Shown one piece after another: positions 9,990 through 18,142 of a stretch of DNA of 64,000 bases. The position numbers and the translations under genes are program-made. Every line of letters starts with the position of its first letter. The stretch's first letter is position 1. A model generated the notes under the pieces. The model made no database searches. It was not told the origin of the DNA and saw only the letters and a program-made list of their open reading frames with translations. This stretch comes from Salinisphaeraceae bacterium (lineage in GTDB: Bacteria > Pseudomonadota > Gammaproteobacteria > Nevskiales > Salinisphaeraceae): contig NYTH01000028.1 in NCBI GenBank assembly GCA_002683405.1, positions 186,001 through 250,000 on the forward strand, read 5' to 3'.

Positions 9990-10993
9990 TTGAGATCCTG
10001 CAAGCCCACGAAGGTGCCCCCGTTTTCGTAGCACAAGGTACGCATGAGCGTGGCAAAGCGGATGCCCGTGGGCCGCGCCCCGCCGCCGGCAAACTGCACC
10101 GGAAAGCCCACGGCATGAATGCGCACCCGGTGGCGGCCCCGCGCGTCGCGCGGATTCAGCCGCGCAACCGTATCCAGCACCTGCTGCACCGACGGCCCCG
10201 TGAATTCGTCGCCGAAGACGTAAAGACTGACGCGGTCATTGTTGCGGCCGTAGGTCTGGATGGCCCGGGCAATACCCTCCACCGGGCTGCTGTTTGAGAA
10301 CGGCTGCCAGCTGCGCAACTGCTCCAGAATGACTTTCCGGCGACCGGGCGTATCGGGAATCCATTTGCCGGCATAGCTGCCGAACAGATAGTCGCCCATG
10401 TCGTTCATCACCTGGATGCCTTTCACCCGCGGGTAGATATCCAGCGTCTGTTCCAGCTTGCGCAGCATGTATGGCCAGGCGTAGCTCTGCATGCTGCCGG
10501 AGGTGTCAATGATGAAGATGATGTATTCGCTGTCCACCGGAATGCCGCCCACGGGGGCATCCGGCCGGCGCGCCGGGCTGTTGGCCAGCAGCCTTCGCAT
10601 CTCTTCGGTGAGTTCCTGACGCGCAATGGCCAGTCTGTCCTCGATGGTGGCCGCGGCTCGAGACTCCAGTCGGTTGTCCTTCTCCGCCGCCTGCCTGCTG
10701 GCGGCTGCCGGCGCGAGTCTGGCCACGCGCTGTCGCGCCTGCGCCAGCCGGTCCTGCTCATCCGCCAGTTTTTCCTGCAGGCTGGTGACCGTCTGTTCCA
10801 GCTGCGGTAGCCGCGAGGCCAGCTCCTCCGCCATGTTTTCCATACCGGTGCCGCGATCCTCCACGATGGTCGGCTCGGCAGTCTTGGTGAGCACCAGCAA
10901 CAGCACGATGGCGCCAAAGCCGCAGCAGATGGCGTCCAGAAAGGACAGGCCAATACCGTCCGAGTCGTCCCGCCGGCGTCGTTTGAGCCGCAT
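9986..10993 (-). CDS. vWA-domain membrane protein with ExbD/TolR-like membrane helix (second paralogue)
   Basis: A 335-residue protein with a basic N-terminus (MRLKRRRRDD) and one membrane helix beginning LSFLDAICCGFGAIVLLLVL, with Asp20 at its start. A coiled-coil of about 85 residues (45-140) follows, then a vWA domain with MIDAS motif DTSGS at 163-167. The basic end predicts a cytoplasmic N-terminus and periplasmic vWA domain. An Asp at the mouth of a single N-terminal helix is the hallmark of ExbD, TolR and MotB, the partners of TolQ-type channels, and such a channel is in this operon. I chose the ATG at 10993, which overlaps the upstream stop (TGATG). Confidence 0.75.
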   Translation of the reverse strand: MRLKRRRRDDSDGIGLSFLDAICCGFGAIVLLLVLTKTAEPTIVEDRGTGMENMAEELASRLPQLEQTVTSLQEKLADEQDRLAQARQRVARLAPAAASRQAAEKDNRLESRAAATIEDRLAIARQELTEEMRRLLANSPARRPDAPVGGIPVDSEYIIFIIDTSGSMQSYAWPYMLRKLEQTLDIYPRVKGIQVMNDMGDYLFGSYAGKWIPDTPGRRKVILEQLRSWQPFSNSSPVEGIARAIQTYGRNNDRVSLYVFGDEFTGPSVQQVLDTVARLNPRDARGRHRVRIHAVGFPVQFAGGGARPTGIRFATLMRTLCYENGGTFVGLQDLK

Positions 10994-12066
10994 CAGGGCC
11001 AATCTCTCGACGGGCTCAGAAAGGCGCCACCGGTCTGCTGCGCCAGCGCCCAGTAGCTCGCAGAGGCCAGCGGATCACCCTCGATGGGCAGCAGGATCAC
11101 GTTGACGGGTACGCCGCCGGGCAACAGGCCGCGGGCGTTGTTGAACAGCTTGAGACGATCGTTGCCCGACACGGCGCCGGTGTTACGCGCCGCCGCATCC
11201 TGCGTGGGCAGGCCGTCGGTCACCAGATAGATCTGATCCGGACGAGGGGAGAGTTTCGCGGCCGCCGCGAAGGCGTTGTGCAGGCTGGTGCCGTTCTCGG
11301 GACGCGTCGCCCGCAGTCCGCGTACGGCCTCCGACAGGCGGGCACCGCCCGCCGCGGACAGCCATTGGCCGTCTGTGCCGGCTATCGTGGCGCGGGGCTT
11401 GGTGTTGAAGGCGTACAGCTGGAACTGGGCGCTCGCGGGCATCTGGGCCGTTAACCAGTCCACGGTGCGCAGCGCACGCTGCCACTTCTCGGCACCTTGT
11501 CGCCGGCTGTCCGACATGTTCCGCAACCGAATTACATCGACGATGCTGTCGGCGAGCATGCTGGCCGACACGTCAGCCAGAATGAGAATACGGCGGCCCT
11601 CCACGACCAGGCCAGTCAGATACTGGCGCTGACCTTCGCCCTGGAAGTCGCGGGTGGCGTCACCCTGCGCCTGCTGGCGCTCGCGAAGCGATTTGACCTC
11701 CGCCTCCAGGCTGCGCACCTCCTCCTGCAGGCTGGCGATACGCTCACCGCTGTCATCCGGCGGACGGGGGTCGGGCTGTGTGTCCAGCGCCTGCTGCAGG
11801 CTGGCCGCCTGGGCCTGCGCCGCCTTGCGCTGCTTCTCGGTTTCCTCCAGCGCCGCGGCCAGCTCCCGCTGCGCCTGCCGTTTTTCGAGCACCTCGTCTT
11901 CCACCAGACTCAGCCGTGCGGCGACATCGCGATGGGTGTCCACGGCGCGCACTTCGGTGGAATGGTTGATGATCATGAACAGCAGAATGACGGCGCCCAG
12001 ACCACAGGACATGCAGTCGATGAACGACAGGCTGAAGGTGCTGAAAGCACGCTTGCGCCGTGCCAC
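10993..12066 (-). CDS. vWA-domain membrane protein with ExbD/TolR-like membrane helix (first paralogue)
   Basis: A 357-residue paralogue of the next gene with the same plan: basic N-terminus (MARRKRAF), one membrane helix starting LSFIDCMSCGLGAVILLFMI with Asp17, a coiled-coil at about 45-135, and a vWA domain with MIDAS motif DVSAS at 165-169. Shared helix pattern: LSF(I/L)D...CG.GA..LL. A GTG at 12066 is the likely start, one base after the upstream stop; a start at 12126 would add a non-hydrophobic, unrelated stretch inside the upstream gene. vWA domains bind divalent metal and partner proteins. Confidence 0.75.
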   Translation of the reverse strand: MARRKRAFSTFSLSFIDCMSCGLGAVILLFMIINHSTEVRAVDTHRDVAARLSLVEDEVLEKRQAQRELAAALEETEKQRKAAQAQAASLQQALDTQPDPRPPDDSGERIASLQEEVRSLEAEVKSLRERQQAQGDATRDFQGEGQRQYLTGLVVEGRRILILADVSASMLADSIVDVIRLRNMSDSRRQGAEKWQRALRTVDWLTAQMPASAQFQLYAFNTKPRATIAGTDGQWLSAAGGARLSEAVRGLRATRPENGTSLHNAFAAAAKLSPRPDQIYLVTDGLPTQDAAARNTGAVSGNDRLKLFNNARGLLPGGVPVNVILLPIEGDPLASASYWALAQQTGGAFLSPSRDWP

Positions 12067-12067
12067 T

Positions 12068-13342
12068 TCAGGCCTCCACGTGCACCAGCGTCCAGCGCCG
12101 GCCGTCGCAGTCCAGTACATCGCCACAGCTCAGTTCAGCGGGCTCGCTCAGCACCCCGCCGTTCAGGGACACCGGGGCCTTGGCGGGCTGCAGCGCCCAG
12201 ACGCCGTCCCGCGTCAGCATCGGACCACCCGGACCCGAGCCCTGCAGCAGGCCTTCCGAAAGGCGCCGGGCCACGCCCGATTCGTCAAGCAGATGCGTGG
12301 GGGCGGGGTCTTGCGGCGCCGAGGCGGTCGCCGCTGGCGCAGGACACGCCGAGGCAGTTTGCCGCGGCAGACGCGTCACGAATGCCGGCGCCGCCGCATC
12401 GCTGCGGATGTCCGCCGCCGCCGCGCAGGCCGCGCGAACCAGGTCGGTCTCGCTGAAAGACCGGATATCGGCGTCCAGCCCATCCATCAGACCCGGCAGA
12501 CGGGCCAGCACGTGATCGACGAACACCGGCCCCTCGGCAGCCGCGATCCGCTGCCGTAGCGGCTCGTAGACCGATTCCGCTGCAGCGACGAGATCCCGCC
12601 GCTGCAGTTCCACGCCGTGCGTGCGTCCGCCCGCCTGCAGCTCCATGCGGCCGGCCGGCGCATCGTCCAGGCGCGCCAGGCCGTCGGGCAGGGCGTCGTA
12701 GAGCTGCTGCTCCACCGCGGCCTCGTGCAGCGGGTCGAACCGGGCCTGCCGCACAAAACACTGGGCGATATGCCGGACCCAAAGATCATCCAGACCGGCA
12801 AGCCCCTGCCGCAGCAGCAATTCGCGATCCGTCAGGCTGACCGAGTCTCCCACCGTCACGCTTGTTTCCCAGACCGAATGCAAGCCGGCCTCAAGCACCG
12901 TGACGGGCCCCGGCGCCGCCGCGGCAAGTCCGGGCAACAGACCGCTGGCCACCAGCCCGGTCACGTTCACGTTCATCGACTGGGTCACGCCCAGCAGCAG
13001 CGCCAGGGCGGCAGCATCCAGCCAGGGCGGCACGGCCAGCAGGTATTCGCCTGCCTCATCGTCCGCTTCGGCCAGTAGCGACTGCAAATGGAAATACGCC
13101 AGGTCCGCGTGATGCCGCGCTCGCCCCGCCGGCCGCCGCAGCGGCTGCTGATTCAGCTCGCTCCAGAAGCGATTGAAGCTGTGACGCGGGTTGATCCGCG
13201 CGCGCTGCCGGGCGGGCTGCCCCAGCAGCAGCCGGCTGCCCTCCGCCACGGCAAAGCCGGGGCTGCAGGCCAGCAGGCCGTCCTGACCACCCAGCGCCAG
13301 CCGGGCGTCGTTGACGTAAAGCGCGGCGAGGTCAGTGCTCAT
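12068..13342 (-). CDS. Divergent Hsp70/actin-like ATPase fold with an FHA-like C-terminus
   Basis: A 424-residue cytoplasmic-looking protein with no signal or membrane helix. The N-terminal 180 residues resemble an Hsp70 nucleotide-binding domain: LLLGQPARQRARINPRHSFN corresponds to the 'vGxxAkrqaxxNPxnT' region, and LLAVPPWLDAAALALLLGV to the 'AVPAyFndaQR' region. The DnaK-type phosphate-1 loop is not recognisable, so ATP use is uncertain. The last 60 residues (PVSLNGGVL, then LSCGDVLDCDGRRWTLV) look like the second half of an FHA domain. It overlaps the TolQ-like gene by 11 bases. Fold assignment is by eye. Confidence 0.5.
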   Translation of the reverse strand: MSTDLAALYVNDARLALGGQDGLLACSPGFAVAEGSRLLLGQPARQRARINPRHSFNRFWSELNQQPLRRPAGRARHHADLAYFHLQSLLAEADDEAGEYLLAVPPWLDAAALALLLGVTQSMNVNVTGLVASGLLPGLAAAAPGPVTVLEAGLHSVWETSVTVGDSVSLTDRELLLRQGLAGLDDLWVRHIAQCFVRQARFDPLHEAAVEQQLYDALPDGLARLDDAPAGRMELQAGGRTHGVELQRRDLVAAAESVYEPLRQRIAAAEGPVFVDHVLARLPGLMDGLDADIRSFSETDLVRAACAAAADIRSDAAAPAFVTRLPRQTASACPAPAATASAPQDPAPTHLLDESGVARRLSEGLLQGSGPGGPMLTRDGVWALQPAKAPVSLNGGVLSEPAELSCGDVLDCDGRRWTLVHVEA

Positions 13343-14138
13343 GCGGAGCCTGCAGGTTCTGCAGCAGCCGGCGGTCGCAGGCGTCGTGCGTGTCCAGCAC
13401 CAGACGTTCCTGCATGAGCTGCAGCTGATGCAGCAGGAACATCAGGATGATGGACAGCACCAGCGCCACGAAGGTGGAATTGAAGGCCAGCCCCAGCGCC
13501 GCGGTGACGCCACTGATGTCCCCGTCCACGGCCTGCTGCGCCAGCCCAAGCGCCTCGCCGATGCCGCGGACCGTGCCGATGAAGCCGATGGAGGGAATGG
13601 CCCAGGCGATATAGCGCACCATCGACATTTCCGAATCCAGCCGGTCATTCTCGGCTTCGCAGACGCTGCCCACCGCGTCGGAGACGTCCTGGATATTGCC
13701 GGTGGAGCGAAACCGGTGCAGCGCCGCCAGCAGCGCGCGGGGGTAAAGGTAGGTGCGCTGCGGCTGCTCGAGCGCCTCGAGCGAGCGGGCGTACTCCCGC
13801 GTGTCCTGCGGCAGAATGCTCTCGCCGGCGCCCAGCGGCAGCAGATCGGTTTCCAGTAGCCGCCGCTCGCGATTCACACCGGCGGCCTTGAGCGCCAGCA
13901 GCGCCATTGCCCAGAGCATGAGAATAAAGCAGACCTCCTGCTCGTAATCGCGGATGATCACCCACACCGATCGTTCGGGAATGTGGTCGGGATTCTCCGC
14001 CAGTTGGGCCTGCTGAACCGCGTCGTGCGCGCGGGCCTGCGGCCGGATTACCCCCACGTAGGCCGCGTGTACAAAGATGATGGCAATCAGCAGCGCAAAC
14101 AGCTGATAGACGAATTCGACCGATAATCTGCCGCGCAT
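13332..14138 (-). CDS. MotA/TolQ/ExbB-type proton channel protein
   Basis: A 268-residue inner-membrane protein with three hydrophobic segments: near the N-terminus (FVYQLFALLIAIIFVHAAYV), around residues 70-87 (CFILMLWAMALLAL), and the C-terminal pair around IAWAIPSIGFIGTVRGIGEA and FNSTFVALVLSIILMFLL. The P.IGFIGTV.GI..A motif followed by an ALGLAF.ST..AL.L helix is the signature of TolQ/ExbB/MotA channels, which pass protons to drive work in the periplasm. No separate ExbD/TolR gene is present; the two vWA proteins downstream are the natural partners. Confidence 0.85.
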   Translation of the reverse strand: MRGRLSVEFVYQLFALLIAIIFVHAAYVGVIRPQARAHDAVQQAQLAENPDHIPERSVWVIIRDYEQEVCFILMLWAMALLALKAAGVNRERRLLETDLLPLGAGESILPQDTREYARSLEALEQPQRTYLYPRALLAALHRFRSTGNIQDVSDAVGSVCEAENDRLDSEMSMVRYIAWAIPSIGFIGTVRGIGEALGLAQQAVDGDISGVTAALGLAFNSTFVALVLSIILMFLLHQLQLMQERLVLDTHDACDRRLLQNLQAPHEH

Positions 14139-14148
14139 GAGTTGTGTC

Positions 14149-14376
14149 CTATATATCGGCCGGAAAGGCCACGACCGTGTCGGCCCGGATACGTTCGGAC
14201 GGCTTGAAGTCGCGGCGCGGCGGCGGGGGCGCTTCCCGCTCGGCCGGCGTGGATGCCGCGGACTCGCCGGCCGGCGGCTTCTCCGTCGCTTCCTGCCGGG
14301 TCGGCTGCGCCGCCAGCAGCGTAGCCGTGGCCAGTCCGACCAGCGCGAGGGTCAGGGTGAGTAATCGACGCGTCAT
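14149..14376 (-). CDS. Small secreted Pro/Glu-rich protein
   Basis: A 75-residue protein with a signal peptide (MTRRLLTLTLALVGLATATLL, cleavage near AA-QP) followed by a disordered stretch rich in Glu, Pro, Ala and Arg (EREAPPPPRRDFKPSERIRA). It matches no family I know. It starts inside the stop codon of the PEGA/SUMF1 gene (ATGA at 14373-14376) and lies 10 bases before the TolQ-like gene, so it is a genuine member of the operon. It could be a periplasmic linker or assembly factor. Confidence 0.6.
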   Translation of the reverse strand: MTRRLLTLTLALVGLATATLLAAQPTRQEATEKPPAGESAASTPAEREAPPPPRRDFKPSERIRADTVVAFPADI

Positions 14377-16433
14377 TCCTCAGCCTCCGCATAACGGGCA
14401 ATCCTGAAACCCAGATCATCGCGGCCGCTGCCGGCGCTGTCACGCCAGGCCAGTCGCAGCTCGGTGATCCGGCCGTGGCGCCAGCTCGCGCCGCGCACCC
14501 GGTGCTCGCCGCCGGCATCGCTGCCAAGCGGATCGGTGAGTTCCGCACGCGGCACCAGGCTGACCCCGCCGCTGCTGTCGTTGACCCACTCCGAGACGTT
14601 GCCGCCCAGGTCGTGAATCCCCAGCGCATTGGCCGCGAAACGGCCGACCGGAGCCGCCGCGCGAAAGCCGTCGTCGTAGCTGTCGAGATGCTCGCTGAGC
14701 AGCGCCGCCGAGGCGCGATCGGCGTAGTTGCCGGCACGACCGGTGGGCGGCATGGTCTGGCCCCAGGCATATTTCAGGTCGCGCCCGCCGGCGAAGCGCG
14801 CGGCATAGGCCCATTCGGCCTCGGTCGGCAGCCGGTAGCCGGTATTCACAGGCGTCACGAGCTGGCCGCCGGCGTAGGCGGCAGGCAGGCCGTCGCGCTC
14901 GCTCAGCCAGTTGCAGAAGGCCGTGGCCTCGGCCCAGGACACGCGCACCACCGGGTAGTTGTCGTTGTCCAGCGTGGTGCGCTCGACGATGCCCGAAGAA
15001 TGACCGGACTTGAACTGCCGGAAGGCCGCATTGGTGACTTCGTGCACGGCCAGATAGAACGGCCGCGTCAGCCGGACAGGCTGCTGGACCTCGTTGTTCT
15101 GCCGGCCCTGTTCGCGCCGCGGCGAGCCCATGGTGAACCGGCCGGGCTGAATCAGGACCAGCGACTGACCGGTCGCCGCAGTCACGCGCGCCGGCACGGC
15201 CTCCGCCTTTGCCTGCGCCTGACTTTTCAGCCGGATATTCAGCGACTGGGCCGTGTCCGGCCGCGGCGTGACGCTCACCTCGTGGCTCACGTAACCGGGC
15301 TTGCGGATACTCAGCTTGTGCGGCACCGCGGTAAGCCGGAGCGTCTGGCTGGCGGCGCCGCGATCGGTACCGTCGACAAACAGGCGCGCATCGGCCGGCG
15401 TGGCGGTGACCCGGATCTCACCGAGCACGGGCTCCAGCTCGAAACTGGCGCTATCCTGCTCATCCGCGTTCAGCGTGAAGCGACGGCTCGCCGCACTGTA
15501 GCCGGCCTTCGTCAGCTTGATCAGGCTGTCCTGACCGGGCTTGAGGCTGACGGTGAGCGGCGTGCTGCCCTGGAACTGCCCGTCCACGGTCACGCTGGCC
15601 CCGGCCGGACGGCTGGTCAGTTTCAATCGGCCCAGGGCCGGCTGCAGCGTCACGGTGTCCAGCTCGCGCGGCTGGTCGGCCTTGACGGTCAGGGGCTGGG
15701 TACGCGTTTGATAACCGGCCAGCCGATAGGTGATTTCGTGATCGCCGGCGCCCACGTCCGTAGTCAGCGGGGTCTGCCCGCGCGGCTTGCCGTCGATCAG
15801 CACGGTGGCGCCGGCCGGCTGGCTGGAGAAACCGATGGCCGCCCAGGCCGGCACGAGTTCGGCGTCCACCTGTAGCGCCTTGTCCAGCCCCTCGATGGTG
15901 ATTTTCTCTCGCCAGACTTCATAGCGCTCTGCGCGCAGCGTCAGGTCATATTCGCCGGGTGGCAGCTTGTGATCCCGCAGCGGCGTTTCGCCCACGGGCT
16001 GTTCGTTCACGCTTCCCCGGGCGCCCGCCGGCGTGCTGCTGACGCCAAGGCGCCCGGGCAGCTTCTGCAGCTTGAAATCGAAGACGGCATCCTCGCCCGG
16101 CTTGACCGTTATGGTTTGCGAAAACGGCTCGTAACCGGCGCGCGAGGCCTGCACCTGGTAGTTACCCGGTCGCATCAGGCGACGCTCGCCTACGGGCAGG
16201 CTCCAGCCGCCCGACACCGACACCGACTCGGCGGCCGGTTCGAAACGCAGTTGCACCGATAACGCGGTCAGCAGATACCAGGCCGCCACAGCAAAAATCA
16301 GCAGCCCCGCGCCCACCACGAGGGCCAGCGGTCGTACCGGCAGTCCGGACGCAGACGCTGACGCCTGACCGGGCGGCTCGAATCGCGCGGGTTGTACCCG
16401 GTCGTGATCCTGATCGCCGCCCGGCCCGGTCAA
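14373..16433 (-). CDS. PEGA-repeat membrane protein with a SUMF1/FGE-like C-terminal domain
   Basis: A 686-residue protein: cytoplasmic N-terminus, one membrane helix at about 33-57, five PEGA-type beta repeats from about 60 to 400 (for example STPAGARGSVNEQPVGETPL, SQPAGATVLIDGKPRGQTPL), then a formylglycine-generating-enzyme fold from about 430 (LIQPGRFTMGSP, HEVTNAAFRQF, YRLPTEAEWAYAAR, GIHDLGGNVSEWV, LGFRIAR). The paired cysteines that make true FGE catalytic are absent from the RVRGASWRHGR...RLAWRDSAG region, so it is probably a binding or structural domain. The start is a TTG overlapping the upstream stop (TTGA). Confidence 0.8.
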   Translation of the reverse strand: MTGPGGDQDHDRVQPARFEPPGQASASASGLPVRPLALVVGAGLLIFAVAAWYLLTALSVQLRFEPAAESVSVSGGWSLPVGERRLMRPGNYQVQASRAGYEPFSQTITVKPGEDAVFDFKLQKLPGRLGVSSTPAGARGSVNEQPVGETPLRDHKLPPGEYDLTLRAERYEVWREKITIEGLDKALQVDAELVPAWAAIGFSSQPAGATVLIDGKPRGQTPLTTDVGAGDHEITYRLAGYQTRTQPLTVKADQPRELDTVTLQPALGRLKLTSRPAGASVTVDGQFQGSTPLTVSLKPGQDSLIKLTKAGYSAASRRFTLNADEQDSASFELEPVLGEIRVTATPADARLFVDGTDRGAASQTLRLTAVPHKLSIRKPGYVSHEVSVTPRPDTAQSLNIRLKSQAQAKAEAVPARVTAATGQSLVLIQPGRFTMGSPRREQGRQNNEVQQPVRLTRPFYLAVHEVTNAAFRQFKSGHSSGIVERTTLDNDNYPVVRVSWAEATAFCNWLSERDGLPAAYAGGQLVTPVNTGYRLPTEAEWAYAARFAGGRDLKYAWGQTMPPTGRAGNYADRASAALLSEHLDSYDDGFRAAAPVGRFAANALGIHDLGGNVSEWVNDSSGGVSLVPRAELTDPLGSDAGGEHRVRGASWRHGRITELRLAWRDSAGSGRDDLGFRIARYAEAEE

Positions 16434-18052
16434 ATTCTCTCCTGACAGACGATGCGGATCGGACCTACCGTCTCGGCGTCCGGCGCCACGGTGAACTCGC
16501 GCCGCACGTCACGATAGCCTTCGCGCCGCCCGACGGCCGTGTAGTCACCCGGCCTGAGTTCCAGGCTGTGATCGGCAAATGTCCCCAGCTCGCCCACATG
16601 GTGAATGGCCACCACGGTCTGGTTATCGGACGTCAACACCACCGGAACCGGCGTCTGCGCCTGCTCAAGCGCCTGCGCCAGCTGGCGTGTCTGCGCATCC
16701 AGCTTTTCCCGCGGCGCGGGCAGCTGTTTGGCCTCGGCCAGCAGCCTCGCCACGTCCTGCCGCACGGCCGGCTCGCTCAACCGGCCGGTGTTCTGCAGGT
16801 GATAGGCGAGTTTGCTGTCCAGCGCCGCGCGTTCGGCGGCCCGCGCCTGTCCTTCCTGGGCGAACTTCAGGCTCGGATCAGCCTGCAGCGCTGCCTGATA
16901 GGCGGCTTCGGCATCCTCCCAGCGTTCGGCCTGCTCGGCCTGGCGGCCCGCCTGGCGCTGGCCGTCGACCTGACGCGCCTGCAGCGTCGTGTTGATGCGG
17001 GACAGCGCATCCTCCACCTCGACCGAATCCGGCCGCAGGCGGCCGGCGCTTTCCAGCGTGTCACGCGCCTGCGTCAGATTGCCCTGTTCGAGTTCCTGCA
17101 GGCCCTCGGACAGCCGCGCACGGTAGACGCGATCATTTATCAGACCCTGAACGCGGGCGCGCGCCTGCCGGGCGTCGTTGTACTCGGCGTCCAGCTCGAC
17201 CGCCTTGTCATAGGCATCCCGGGCGCCGACCATGTCTTCCGCGGTTTCCAGATTGCGGCCCTGCCGCATGAACTCGAGCACTTCTCCCCGCTTGCCGGCC
17301 CGTTCCAGCAGACGAGCAGCCTCGGCGTTGTCCGGGCGCACGGCAGCGGCCATTTCGAAGGACTTCACGGCCGACTCGTAGTCGCCCTGATCCAGCTGTT
17401 CCCGGCCTCGCGTCATGGCCTGTTCGAATACGGTCTCGCGGCTGTCCGTTATCTTCACGGCCGAAGCCCGGGCTTCCTCGAAGGCGACGGAAGCCAGCTC
17501 GTAGTTCCGGGCGGACATCTCGCGGTCGCCCTTGTCGACGAGATGATTCAGCCCCTGCCAGGCCTGCGCTGCCCAGCGCGGCGCCCCCTGCTGCTCCAGC
17601 GCATCGCGCATTTCCACGACTTCGGCGCGCACCGCCTCCGCGGCTTCCCGCTGTTCCAGCAGGGCGTCGGCATCGGCCGCAGTCGACGCGGTCGGCGCGT
17701 CCGCGTCCACATCGGGCTCGTCGGCAGACTGCGCATCCGGCGCCGGGGTGGCATTGCTCTCAGCCTGGCTCGGAGCTGCCGCGGGGGCGGGAGACGACGC
17801 CGCGGCCGGCGCCTGTGGTGGCGGCGCTGCAGACTGTTCGCGCTCGGCCACCTGGCCCGGCAGCCAGAGGAACACCGCACCGCCCAGACACAGCAACCCG
17901 AGCAGCCCCCAGAGCAGGATGCCGGTGGACATCGCGCTCTCCGGCTCGCGGTATCCGGGCTGCGCCTCGGGTTCGTCCAGCTTCACGTAGGCGGGGTTGA
18001 TCCGCTGGAAGCTGTCGGCGTTGCCGCCTTGTTGTTGCTTGTCATCTGTCAT
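16430..18052 (-). CDS. TPR-rich single-pass membrane protein with PEGA-like C-terminus
   Basis: A 540-residue protein starting at ATG 18052 (MTDDKQQQGG). A short cytoplasmic part is followed by a membrane helix at about 47-66 (LLWGLLGLLCLGGAVFLWLP), a Pro/Ala-rich linker, and about 400 residues of helical TPR-like repeats (QLDQGDYESAVKSFEMAAAV, AERWEDAEAAYQAALQADPS). The last 70 residues (SLELRPGDYTAVGRREGYRD) match a PEGA repeat. It is the likely partner of the PEGA/SUMF1 protein, whose start lies inside its stop codon, and probably a periplasmic scaffold. Confidence 0.75.
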   Translation of the reverse strand: MTDDKQQQGGNADSFQRINPAYVKLDEPEAQPGYREPESAMSTGILLWGLLGLLCLGGAVFLWLPGQVAEREQSAAPPPQAPAAASSPAPAAAPSQAESNATPAPDAQSADEPDVDADAPTASTAADADALLEQREAAEAVRAEVVEMRDALEQQGAPRWAAQAWQGLNHLVDKGDREMSARNYELASVAFEEARASAVKITDSRETVFEQAMTRGREQLDQGDYESAVKSFEMAAAVRPDNAEAARLLERAGKRGEVLEFMRQGRNLETAEDMVGARDAYDKAVELDAEYNDARQARARVQGLINDRVYRARLSEGLQELEQGNLTQARDTLESAGRLRPDSVEVEDALSRINTTLQARQVDGQRQAGRQAEQAERWEDAEAAYQAALQADPSLKFAQEGQARAAERAALDSKLAYHLQNTGRLSEPAVRQDVARLLAEAKQLPAPREKLDAQTRQLAQALEQAQTPVPVVLTSDNQTVVAIHHVGELGTFADHSLELRPGDYTAVGRREGYRDVRREFTVAPDAETVGPIRIVCQERI

Positions 18053-18142
18053 GTTCACGACCGGGGCTTGAGGCGGCCACTGGCGGACCACCGGGGAGAT
18101 GAGACGTCGAATGAAGCCGGAGGGCAGCGGCCCCCGCCGACG

